A DNA stretch of 64,000 bases from Cytobacillus depressus (GTDB lineage Bacteria > Bacillota > Bacilli > Bacillales > Cytobacillaceae). The stretch covers positions 930,001 to 994,000 of the forward strand of contig NZ_WBOS01000001.1 of assembly GCF_008923245.1 (NCBI RefSeq), in the 5' to 3' direction. Position numbers and translations under genes: made by a program. The notes below the pieces were generated by a model, which did not search any database, was not told the DNA's origin, and saw nothing but the letters and a program-made list of their open reading frames with translations. This document shows, piece after piece, positions 47,448 to 56,566 of the stretch (position 1 is its first letter; every line of letters starts with the position of its first letter).

Positions 47448-49343
47448 ATCTATTACAATATCGCTTTCTTGAACGATGACTTTATTTTTGCCTGTTTGTT
47501 TCGCTACATATAAAGCTTTATCAGCTCGTTTAAATAATGCAGCATATGTATCTTTCTTCCCTCTGTTCCAATGTGAAACACCGCATGAAATCGTAACTCG
47601 CGGATTGGAATATTCCCGAACTTTTTCCAAAAGCCGTTCTGCTATATTGACCCCGGCCATTAAGGATACACCCGGCAAATAAATAGCCAGTTCTTCCCCG
47701 CCCCATCTCGCACCAATATCTGTTCCTCTAATATTATCATTTATTAAGCCAGCCACTTGAATAATGACATCGTCTCCAACTTGGTGGCCAAATGTATCAT
47801 TAATGGACTTAAAATTATCAATATCAACTAAAATAAACGTGCCTTCGTGATCTTCATTCATTGATAGGTGGATCTTCTCGTCTAAATAATTCCGCGAATA
47901 AAGTTTCGTTAAATGATCGGTGACAACCATTTTTTCTAATTCTTCTCTGAGCATTGAGTTTGTTATCGCAAGGGTGGAGTGATGGATTAACGATTGAAGG
48001 AGCTTAAAGGTTTCAAAAGAGAAATGATAAGGCGCTTCACTCATGACAAGGACAAAACCTTTTAAAACTCCTGATTGGGTCATAGGAATTGCCATAATCG
48101 ATTTATACTGTTTAACATTCGTATCCGCTATTAATTGAAAATCACCAATAAAAAGTGATTCCTGCTCTTTTTCTATTTTTTCTTTTGTAAATTGAATATA
48201 TGCTTCAGCCGCATTCTTATGAAAGAATTCTGTACTTCCCTTCAAAACATCGATTTGCTGATTATCTTTTACATATAAAATAAACCCAACTTCTTCGGCT
48301 TCAAATGAATGTGAAATCTGCTCTGTCATATAGGCCATCGTTTCTGCTAATCTTAAATTCGAGTTCAACCGATGAGAAGTTTCATTGATTAATTTTAAAT
48401 CTGTAATAAGACGCTTTGATTGCTGGTAGAGCTGAGCATTTTCCAAAGCACTTCCAGCTGTGTTCGCTAATAAAGTAATAAACTCCACTTCATTATTTGG
48501 GAAAACTAAAGTATTCGGCGCAATCACTTGCAGAACTCCGTACACTCCCTGTTTTCCTTTTAAAGGTGCATATAATACAGATCTCTTCTTCTGAACTGAA
48601 TCTTCCAATTGAACAGTACCGGTTACATATGCCTGCAATGCTGCAATATTTTCACTGTCATACTCTAAATCTTTTATCGGCAAGTCTTCGAGTCTATTAT
48701 TATCATGTGAAAGAAGAAGATAATAAGTAAATGTTGGATACACTTCCTGTAATGTGTGGATAATTTCACCGAGAACGTCATCCATGTTCATCGAAGAATG
48801 AAATTTTTCGGTTACGCGAAATAGCTGTTTATATCTCTTTTCCTCTGAATCCGTTTTAGCTAAAATGCGGATATTATTTAAAAATTTTGCTATTTGTTGA
48901 CAAATAGCTTCAAGAATGGAATGTGAAAACGGATCGGCCTCTTCTTCCCGTCCTTTTATAGCCAAAATTCCAAGAAGAGAGTCATTATTCATTAGAATCA
49001 TCGTCAAATCATATGCTTCAAACCCAGGTAATTTAAACAGAAGGGAATTTGATTGTATAGCCTCAACTTCAAGCGCGTCTATCGAAATTTGGGGACAGTT
49101 AGTTTGTTCCAATTTTTCACTTGTAGAGGCTTCTATTAATAATTGATTTTTACAATTATTTAAGCTAAAAAGGGTAGCTTCCTCCGCATTGATTAAGGAT
49201 TTAATGGCATTGAGCATATTTTTTAATAAATCATCTGACACAAAAAAGCCATTTTCAATATCAATGATATCCAAAAGGTCACTTTTCAATTTTATTATCA
49301 TTTCATGCTCATTTCTTACCATTTTCTTATCACCTATTTCCAT
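47439..49343 (-). CDS. dgcP: Diguanylate cyclase with GAF domains (DgcP/YtrP type)
   Basis: A 634-residue cytosolic protein. About three GAF-like segments (roughly 30-155, 175-310, 330-460) precede a GGDEF domain (about 475-625). The active site reads RWGGEELAIYLPG: GGEEL rather than GGDEF/GGEEF. An RGTD inhibitory-site motif (RxxD) lies five residues before it, so c-di-GMP synthesis with product inhibition is likely. The location between ytsP and rpsD matches B. subtilis dgcP. The start may instead be the ATG at 49322, which has AGGTGAT; 49343 has AAAGGA. Confidence 0.87.
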   Translation of the reverse strand: MEIGDKKMVRNEHEMIIKLKSDLLDIIDIENGFFVSDDLLKNMLNAIKSLINAEEATLFSLNNCKNQLLIEASTSEKLEQTNCPQISIDALEVEAIQSNSLLFKLPGFEAYDLTMILMNNDSLLGILAIKGREEEADPFSHSILEAICQQIAKFLNNIRILAKTDSEEKRYKQLFRVTEKFHSSMNMDDVLGEIIHTLQEVYPTFTYYLLLSHDNNRLEDLPIKDLEYDSENIAALQAYVTGTVQLEDSVQKKRSVLYAPLKGKQGVYGVLQVIAPNTLVFPNNEVEFITLLANTAGSALENAQLYQQSKRLITDLKLINETSHRLNSNLRLAETMAYMTEQISHSFEAEEVGFILYVKDNQQIDVLKGSTEFFHKNAAEAYIQFTKEKIEKEQESLFIGDFQLIADTNVKQYKSIMAIPMTQSGVLKGFVLVMSEAPYHFSFETFKLLQSLIHHSTLAITNSMLREELEKMVVTDHLTKLYSRNYLDEKIHLSMNEDHEGTFILVDIDNFKSINDTFGHQVGDDVIIQVAGLINDNIRGTDIGARWGGEELAIYLPGVSLMAGVNIAERLLEKVREYSNPRVTISCGVSHWNRGKKDTYAALFKRADKALYVAKQTGKNKVIVQESDIVIDKT

Positions 49344-49360
49344 TCCATTTCCTTTAATAG

Positions 49361-49572
49361 GTTGTTCAAAAAGTCCGGGAAAAATTCCTCGAAAAAGAAG
49401 TGCACTTTTTCTTCGTGCAATGTTTATTCGAGAAGATAATTCAAAAAGCTGTCGAATTTCTGCGTCAGCTTGCTTCTCCGCTCCTCACGTATTAATTGCA
49501 TACGTTCCGGTGCTCGAAGGCCGCGCTTCCTTGAACTTCTCGGCTCTTTTTGTCCTCCTTTTTGAACACACA
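49361..49572. repeat. Intergenic repeat family C
   Basis: Bounded by imperfect inverted ends: GTTGTTCAAAAAG on the left, and on the right CCTTTTTGAACACAC, whose complement is GTGTGTTCAAAAAGG. Interior hairpins include AAGTGCACTTTTTC. It ends 18 bp before the dgcP start. It carries the module shared with families A and B (49413-49442). An antisense open frame across it is not convincing. Confidence 0.65.
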
Positions 49573-49632
49573 CTTTAATAATCCATTATTTCATGTCGTA
49601 CAGAGACTACCTTAGCTTTATTTATTATGACG

Positions 49633-49854
49633 CTACATTGCTGCAATATGAATATCTGTTTCTGTAATAACCAACCATGATAGACAATCATTCGATAAGG
49701 AATAAACACCTATTGTTGAAGCAGATTTTTCATTGATTGTAAATGACTGTCTATTATCAATCGTAACCATTGATTGATCTTCATCATATACAAAAGAAGC
49801 TTCATATGGACTCTTATGAATCTTAAATTGAATGTTTCTTTTTTCCTTTTTCAT
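49633..49854 (-). CDS. Small soluble protein, unknown (73 aa)
   Basis: Starts MKKEKRNIQFKIHKSPYEASF and is predicted to be mostly beta-strand, with no membrane segment. Its start lies 32 bp inside the end of the preceding gene in another frame. The ribosome site is weak (CACCTGATAAAA). It could be translated by coupling, or reached by a shift on the A-rich run. No family recognised. Confidence 0.5.
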   Translation of the reverse strand: MKKEKRNIQFKIHKSPYEASFVYDEDQSMVTIDNRQSFTINEKSASTIGVYSLSNDCLSWLVITETDIHIAAM

Positions 49855-50164
49855 TTTTATCAGGTGCTAATTTATAAGGAGCATTGATTAATTTAACCGT
49901 GCGTATCGCTTTAAATCTATAGTCATTATTACTTTCTATTTTATATACGCCTAATATTTGTTCGTTGTTTTTATATGTATAAAGTGCAACAATTGGATCA
50001 TCCGTTCGATATATACCAGGCTCTAAAACTAAAGCGGCTGGAGGATGATTGTCACTTTCAATTGATTTACGATCAAATCGAGAACTGAACGCAAAAATCG
50101 TCACTAGAATAAAAAATCCGATTAACATAAATCGGGCCCGCTTTTCTTTCATCGATTCATTCAT
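49823..50164 (-). CDS. Small membrane-anchored protein, unknown (113 aa)
   Basis: A basic N terminus (MNESMKEKRARF) and one membrane segment (about 13-28) are followed by an outside or extracytoplasmic domain with PGIYRTDDPIVALYTYKNNEQILGVYKIES, then a lysine-rich tail. The ATG at 50164 has AAGAGTGAT upstream. No family recognised. It is divergent from rpsD and overlaps the 73-residue gene downstream. Confidence 0.6.
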   Translation of the reverse strand: MNESMKEKRARFMLIGFFILVTIFAFSSRFDRKSIESDNHPPAALVLEPGIYRTDDPIVALYTYKNNEQILGVYKIESNNDYRFKAIRTVKLINAPYKLAPDKNEKGKKKHSI

Positions 50165-50268
50165 GAAAATCACTCTTATGTTAAAATCCTAATTATATTA
50201 TAGCATAACTAAAAACAGGGGTTAGAGAAAAATAAACGCATTTCTATTAAAGTTGACTGAAATACTCC

Positions 50269-50297
50269 TTGACCTTTATATACATAAATTATATAAT
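50269..50297 (+). promoter_or_regulatory. rpsD promoter
   Basis: TTGACC, a 17-bp spacer, then a perfect TATAAT. Strong sigma-A promoter, about 205 bp before the rpsD start. Confidence 0.8.
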
Positions 50298-50309
50298 ATT
50301 CTTTGTGTA

Positions 50310-50430
50310 AAATATTGCAGCCTATGTGTACTCTTTCATGTTTTCATTTTGTTCCTGAATCAGCTTAATTTTGCTGATTAGAGGGGTATTGGGTAACCCT
50401 TAGCTGCTAGGGCGAAGGTACATGAAAACA
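50310..50430 (+). promoter_or_regulatory. S4-binding autoregulatory leader of rpsD
   Basis: Between promoter and gene lie the elements of the Firmicute S4 leader. A long-range GTTTTCAT (50340-50347) pairs with ATGAAAAC (50422-50429). The AATCAGC/GCTGATT hairpin is at 50358-50379. The GGGGTATTGGGTAACCC and CCCTTAGCTGCTAGGG block follows. In B. subtilis, S4 binds a pseudoknot in this leader and represses its own gene. The identification is by position and remembered structure. Confidence 0.8.
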
Positions 50431-50501
50431 AAATGGACATAATTGTTGAGCACATCTGTTTTTATTTTACCAAAATAAAAACATTAAAGGAGGAGTCTTC
50501 A

Positions 50502-51104
50502 ATGGCTCGTTATACTGGTCCAAGCTGGAAATTATCTCGTCGTCTTGGAATCTCTCTAAGCGGTACAGGTAAAGAATTAGAAAAGCGTCCTTACGCTCCT
50601 GGACAACATGGTCCAAACCAACGCAAAAAATTATCTGAGTACGGTTTACAATTACAAGAGAAGCAAAAGCTTCGTCATATGTACGGCGTAACTGAGCGTC
50701 AATTCCGTAACTTATACGATAAAGCTGGTAAAATGACTGGTAAACACGGTGAAAACTTCATGGTTCTTTTAGAATCACGTCTTGATAACGTTGTTTATCG
50801 TTTAGGCTTAGCGCGCACTCGCCGTCAAGCTCGCCAACTTGTTAACCATGGTCACTTCTTAGTTGATGGCAAACGTGTTGATATTCCATCATACCGCGTT
50901 GCACCTGGTCAAACAATTAGCATTCGCGAAAAATCTCGCAACCTTGATATCATCAAAGAAGCAATCGAAGTTAACAACTTCGTTCCTGATTTCGTAACTT
51001 TCGATGCTGACAAATTAGAAGGAACTTTCACTCGCTTACCAGAGCGTTCTGAACTTCCAGCTGAAATTAACGAATCTCTAATCGTTGAGTTCTACTCTCG
51101 TTAA
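50502..51104 (+). CDS. rpsD: 30S ribosomal protein S4
   Basis: The 200-residue S4 (uS4) binds 16S rRNA early in 30S assembly and controls its own synthesis. It starts [16 protein letters not shown], and the S4 RNA-binding domain has [30 protein letters not shown] (about 90-119). It lacks the four N-terminal cysteines of the zinc form. AAAGGAGGAG precedes the ATG at 50502. The upstream extension of the open frame is leader sequence. Confidence 0.98.
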   Translation: MARYTGPSWKLSRRLGISLSGTGKELEKRPYAPGQHGPNQRKKLSEYGLQLQEKQKLRHMYGVTERQFRNLYDKAGKMTGKHGENFMVLLESRLDNVVYRLGLARTRRQARQLVNHGHFLVDGKRVDIPSYRVAPGQTISIREKSRNLDIIKEAIEVNNFVPDFVTFDADKLEGTFTRLPERSELPAEINESLIVEFYSR

Positions 51105-51126
51105 TTAATTTGCTTACCAAATAGCA

Positions 51127-51180
51127 ATCAAAAAAGCCCTAGAAGCGTTGATATAACGCAGTTTCTAGGGCTTTTTTATT
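51127..51180 (+). terminator. Terminator of rpsD
   Basis: AAAAGCCCTAGAA and TTCTAGGGCTTTTTT arms with a loop that itself pairs (GCGTT/AACGC). Very similar stem to the terminator at 51604. Confidence 0.9.
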
Positions 51181-51237
51181 TTCAAGATTTTCCCCTCTAT
51201 GTAAAGATGGCAAAATTATTCTTAATTAGATTAATTA

Positions 51238-51267
51238 TTGTCATTATTCTCCATTCCATCATATTAT
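51238..51267 (+). promoter_or_regulatory. Candidate promoter of the 65-aa membrane protein gene
   Basis: TTGTCA, an 18-bp spacer, then TATTAT, about 90 bp upstream of the start codon. Confidence 0.5.
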
Positions 51268-51356
51268 ACAGTCAAGACCGTAAGCTAACCTCCTATTTAT
51301 TAGTGAGGTCCAGCTTTGAGCGAGTCGATTATATTATAGTGCGGAGGTGTTCTAAG

Positions 51357-51554
51357 ATGGGCAAGGTGACAGGTTTATGGCTTGGGTGGCTAGGAGTCAT
51401 TGCAGCAGTAGTTGGATTTTTCTTCGCTCCATATTGGTTAGGCGCTATCGCAGTAGTCTTAGGTTTAATTGTATTAGCTAGTCCACAAAAAGCATTAGCA
51501 TGGAGTTCATTAGTACTTGGCGCAATAGCAATCCTGATACCCTTACTTTCGTAG
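51357..51554 (+). CDS. Small two/three-pass membrane protein, unknown (65 aa)
   Basis: Starts MGKVTGLWLGWLGVIAAVVGFFFAP and is almost wholly hydrophobic, with helices at about 4-23, 26-41 and 46-64 joined by short turns (PYWLG; SPQKALAW). GGAGGTG precedes the ATG at 51357. It sits between its own promoter and terminator. No family recognised. Confidence 0.7.
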   Translation: MGKVTGLWLGWLGVIAAVVGFFFAPYWLGAIAVVLGLIVLASPQKALAWSSLVLGAIAILIPLLS

Positions 51555-51603
51555 ATTTAGGAGCATTTATTAAGGATTTGAGAAAAGACCATAAATAATT
51601 ATA

Positions 51604-51646
51604 GAAAAGCCCTAGAAATGTACAATCATTTCTAGGGCCTTTTTCA
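51604..51646. terminator. Bidirectional terminator
   Basis: A perfect 12-bp stem GCCCTAGAAATG with CATTTCTAGGGC around TACAAT, with T- and A-runs outside. Serves the 65-aa gene and tyrS. Confidence 0.9.
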
Positions 51647-51660
51647 AATTGAAAAACTAA

Positions 51661-52932
<1,272 letters not shown>

Positions 52933-52946
52933 TTAAAATAAAATAA

Positions 52947-53205
52947 AAAGCGCCCCTGCTAAACTGCAGGGACGCATTATTTTTTTGCGCGGTACCACCC
53001 AAATTGAGGACAAATAGCCCTCCACTCATTTCTAATAACGGATTATCCGTTCACTGCTATAACTGTAATCTCAGGTTGACAGTGAATGCTCAAGGAGGTA
53101 ATTCATTCTTCTACATGTACTAGCTCACAGCAACCGCCAGCTTTCTGAAACAGAGATAGAAGCACTACTTATTCCCATCAAAGCATGTAAACAAATATTA
53201 ATATA
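52947..53205 (-). promoter_or_regulatory. Tyrosine T-box riboswitch
   Basis: On the minus strand, the stem I region has an AAGTAG motif and a specifier loop with TAC (53098-53100), the Tyr codon. The conserved T-box GGGTGGTACCGCG is at 52988-53000. A G+C-rich terminator (52950-52976; GCGTCCCTGC with GCAGGGGCGC) is followed by TTTTTATTTT. Uncharged tRNA-Tyr should favour the antiterminator and tyrS expression. Confidence 0.93.
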
Positions 53206-53211
53206 ATTGAA

Positions 53212-53240
53212 TTTTTATCATACAAAATAACAAATGTCAA
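53212..53240 (-). promoter_or_regulatory. tyrS promoter
   Basis: The minus strand has a perfect TTGACA, a 17-bp spacer, then TAAAAA, just upstream of the T-box leader. Confidence 0.5.
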
Positions 53241-53277
53241 ATTCTAAATTAAAAGAACGACTCATTTAAGTGCACTT

Positions 53278-53466
53278 TGTTGATTGAAGCGGAAGGCGCG
53301 AGATCCTCAAAATGCATACGCATTTTTTCGTGCGGTGTTAATTCACGGAAGATTATTCAAAGTCCTGCGGGAAAAGCGAGTCAAGGGAGACCCCGCAGGA
53401 GCGATAGCTACGAGGAGGCTCCCCGACCGCCCGCGGAAAGCGAGCGCCTGCAGCGGAAATCAACGC
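53278..53466. repeat. Intergenic repeat family B
   Basis: Bounded by GTTGATT (53279-53285) and AATCAAC (53458-53464). It is G+C-rich, with GAAGCGGAAGGCGCGAG, TCCTGCGGGAAAAGCGAG, GACCCCGCAGGAGCG and CCCGCGGAAAGCGAGCGCC. I recognise this type from many Bacillus genomes. A segment of about 60 bp (about 53303-53363) seems to interrupt the usual GCGCGAG-to-TCCTGCGGG junction and contains the shared module. Confidence 0.7.
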
Positions 53467-53579
53467 TTTTATTTAACAAGCCAAAAGAAAAGAGGGAAAT
53501 TTAGAAAAATGGCGAACCTTGTCATATAGGATTGTCTGTTTATGCTATAATGTATGTGATTTTAGGGGGAATGATGCGA

Positions 53580-56504
53580 ATGAAAGACAATCAAAATATG
53601 AAGAATAAATGGAAGTCGCGTTTAAGCATATTCACTAATAAAAAAGCAGCAAAGGGCGCTAGCATTTCATTTCAAGTCATGTGGAATTTAATATTATTAT
53701 TTATTATTATTCTTGTCATAGCCGGTTCCTTTGCCGGAGGTGTTGGTGCAGGCTACTTTGCCTCACTAGTAAAAGATGAAAAAATTCTTCCATATGAAAA
53801 AATGAAAAAAGATATTTATAACTACGAAGAAACGTCCGATTTATATTTTTCCGATAATGTTTATCTTGGAAAGCTTCGAACAGACTTAGACCGTGAAGAA
53901 GTAAAATTAGAAAATGTTTCTCAATTTTTGATTGATGCAGTCGTTGCAACAGAAGACGAATATTTTTATGAACATGACGGAGTCGTACCGAAAGCAATCA
54001 TGCGTGCAATCTTTCAAGAAGTGACCAATTCCTCTGTCCAATCAGGCGGAAGTACACTAACACAACAATTAATTAAAAACCAGCTCTTAACAAATGAGGT
54101 TTCTTTTGAACGAAAAGCAAAAGAAATATTACTCGCTCTCCGCTTAGAGAAATTTTTTGATAAAAAAGAGATTTTAGAAGCCTATTTAAACGTTTCTACT
54201 TTTGGCAGAAACTCTTCTGGGAGAAATATCGCTGGAGTGCAGGCTGCTGCAAAAGGAATATTTGGTGTAAATGCAAAAGATTTAAATATTCCGCAAGCTG
54301 CTTTTATAGCTGGCCTTCCTCAAAGCCCATTCGGCTATACGCCGTTCACACAAGCTGGGGAATTAAAGAAACCTGAAGGCATTGAACCAGGCCTTACTCG
54401 GATGAAAACGGTCTTAAAAAGAATGTATGATGACGGAAAGCTTAATGAGAAGCAATATAAAGATGCAATAGCCTACGATATTACGAAGGACTTTATCTCG
54501 CGTGTTGAAAGTACAGTTGAAAAATACCCTTACTTAACATTCGAAATCGAGGATCGAGCAAAAAGAATTATGGCAGGCATTCTAGCGAAGCAAGACGGAT
54601 ATGATGAAGAAGATTTAAAAAATGATAAAGAACTAAAAAATGAATATGAAATTCTTGCTGACCGTAATTTACGCCAAAATGGTTACCAAATTCACACAAC
54701 CATTCATAAAGGCATATATGATGCAATGCAGCATGTAAAAGATAATTTCGCTTACTATGGGAGCGATAAGATAGAAGTGGAGAAAGACCTTGAAACAGGT
54801 GAGGAGAAAGAAATTGTCGAGCCAGTTCAAGTTGGTGCTATTCTTATCGATAACAGCACCGGGAAAATCCTCTCCTTTGTAGGGGGAAGAGACTATCATC
54901 AAAAGCAAGTAAATCATGCGACGAATACTACAAGGTCGAATGGTTCTACAATGAAACCATTGCTCGTATACGCACCTGCCATGGAATTAGGTGCTGTCTC
55001 GCCTGGAACAGTTATTCCAGATGTGGAGGTTTACCTTGACCCCCATCGACCAAACGTGCCTTACCCTAGAAACTATGATAAAACGTATAGTGGTTTAGTT
55101 TCTGCAAGGTATGCTCTAACAATGTCTTATAATGTCCCTGCCATGCTGACATATCGAACAATTATTGATCAACGTCCAGCGCAATATTTAGAGAAAATGG
55201 GCTTTTCCTCTTTGGTTGAAAAAGATTATGCAACCAATGCCATAGCACTTGGCGGAATGACAAATGGAGTGACTGTAGAGGAAAATGTGAATGCCTTTGG
55301 TACTTTTGCAAATGGCGGTCAGTTTATCGATGCTTATATGATTGAGAAGATCATTGATAAACGGGGGAATGTTATTTATCAGCATGAAGTCGAGCCTGTC
55401 GATGTATTTAGCCCGCAAACGGCTTACTTAACAATCGATATGATGAGAGATGTCATTAGCAAAGGAACAGCAAATTCATTAAAAAGCCGCTTGAAATTCC
55501 ATTCCGACTGGGCTGGAAAAACAGGAACCGGTCAAGATTTAAAGGACTCTTGGTTTGTTGCAATCAATCCAAAAGTCAGCTTCGGTGTCTGGAACGGTTA
55601 CGACACTCCAAAACCGTTAGAGGTGAGATATAAAGGACTTTATCATAACGCCCGAAACATTTATTTATGGGCGGATTTAATAAACGCTGCATATGATACG
55701 GCTCCTGAACTCGTCTCAACGAAACAATCATTCAAAATGCCTGGCGGGATTGTTCGCAGATCGTATTGTGCTGCATCCGGCCTCCTGCCAACTGATGCTT
55801 GTTCTAAAGCCGGTCTCGTTACAACAGATTTATATAATGCGAAGTTTTTGCCAACACGGGCAGATGATAGCTTTTCTAGCGGAAAATATGTCATTATTGG
55901 GGATAAACGCTATTTAGCCTTAGATAGCACACCAGCGGAATTTACCCATTCAGGTGTCGTCATTAGTCCAAAGCTTTTTGAAGAGAGATATCGCATTCCG
56001 ATTAAAAATGTGTCACAACTCATACCGAATAAAGATAAATGGGGAGGGCTCTTTATAACGGATTCTAAATTGGTTGACAACGGAAAAGCCCCTGGGGCAC
56101 CATCTATTAGTCATTCAAATTCAAAAATTGTTTGGAATACTCATCCCGAAAATGATGTCGTTGGCTATCGGGTTTATCAAAAGTTAGGTAATACTGTTAA
56201 AAAGGTTGGCAGTATTCCAGCTGGAAATTCATTAGTTTTCAACACTCAAAATGGTGAGTATTATATTACAGCGGTTGATATCGCAGGGAAGGAATCTTCT
56301 CCATCCAACAGTGTCCAAATTGGGCAGCCTGCTGAATCAACAACTGATAAGGATAAAGATTCTTCCAAACCGCCTAAAGGCGAGAAACCGAAGGATCCCC
56401 CTGGAGATGATAGCAGCTCAAAACCAGGAACAGGGTCAAATCCTGGAGATGGGGATGGTGAAGGAGGCGGTGACAATCCGGCACCCCCTTCAAATGAAAA
56501 TTAG
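53580..56504 (+). CDS. Class A penicillin-binding protein (GT51 plus transpeptidase, FN3 tail)
   Basis: A 974-residue bifunctional peptidoglycan synthase. It has a cytoplasmic basic N terminus (1-32) and a membrane helix (about 34-62). The glycosyltransferase domain has E125 in EDEYFYEHDGV and GGSTLTQQLIKN (about 156-167). The transpeptidase has S456-T-M-K, S516-Y-N and K647-T-G. A fibronectin type III-like domain is at about 836-922, and the Pro/Gly/Ser/Asp-rich tail (923-974) is low complexity. The ATG at 53580 follows AGGGGGA at good spacing. It resembles PonA/PBP1 in domain layout, but the locus between tyrS and acsA differs from B. subtilis ponA, so no symbol is given. Confidence 0.92.
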   Translation: MKDNQNMKNKWKSRLSIFTNKKAAKGASISFQVMWNLILLFIIILVIAGSFAGGVGAGYFASLVKDEKILPYEKMKKDIYNYEETSDLYFSDNVYLGKLRTDLDREEVKLENVSQFLIDAVVATEDEYFYEHDGVVPKAIMRAIFQEVTNSSVQSGGSTLTQQLIKNQLLTNEVSFERKAKEILLALRLEKFFDKKEILEAYLNVSTFGRNSSGRNIAGVQAAAKGIFGVNAKDLNIPQAAFIAGLPQSPFGYTPFTQAGELKKPEGIEPGLTRMKTVLKRMYDDGKLNEKQYKDAIAYDITKDFISRVESTVEKYPYLTFEIEDRAKRIMAGILAKQDGYDEEDLKNDKELKNEYEILADRNLRQNGYQIHTTIHKGIYDAMQHVKDNFAYYGSDKIEVEKDLETGEEKEIVEPVQVGAILIDNSTGKILSFVGGRDYHQKQVNHATNTTRSNGSTMKPLLVYAPAMELGAVSPGTVIPDVEVYLDPHRPNVPYPRNYDKTYSGLVSARYALTMSYNVPAMLTYRTIIDQRPAQYLEKMGFSSLVEKDYATNAIALGGMTNGVTVEENVNAFGTFANGGQFIDAYMIEKIIDKRGNVIYQHEVEPVDVFSPQTAYLTIDMMRDVISKGTANSLKSRLKFHSDWAGKTGTGQDLKDSWFVAINPKVSFGVWNGYDTPKPLEVRYKGLYHNARNIYLWADLINAAYDTAPELVSTKQSFKMPGGIVRRSYCAASGLLPTDACSKAGLVTTDLYNAKFLPTRADDSFSSGKYVIIGDKRYLALDSTPAEFTHSGVVISPKLFEERYRIPIKNVSQLIPNKDKWGGLFITDSKLVDNGKAPGAPSISHSNSKIVWNTHPENDVVGYRVYQKLGNTVKKVGSIPAGNSLVFNTQNGEYYITAVDIAGKESSPSNSVQIGQPAESTTDKDKDSSKPPKGEKPKDPPGDDSSSKPGTGSNPGDGDGEGGGDNPAPPSNEN

Positions 56505-56516
56505 TTAAGCCCCAAA

Positions 56517-56557
56517 ATAAAGAACCGTGCTATGAAATTGCGCACGGTTCTTTTTGT
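56517..56557. terminator. Bidirectional terminator between the PBP gene and acsA
   Basis: AGAACCGTGC (56521-56530) and GCACGGTTCT (56542-56551) arms, then TTTTTG on the plus strand and a T-rich tract on the minus strand. Confidence 0.85.
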
Positions 56558-56566
56558 ATCTAAATA

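Noticed and set aside
49189..49578. A plus-strand open frame across the dgcP start and family C repeat
   Set aside because: It runs through the repeat and antisense to dgcP; its content is explained by those features.
53277..53529. Two overlapping open frames in the repeat before the PBP gene
   Set aside because: They lie within the G+C-rich family B repeat and have no ribosome sites.
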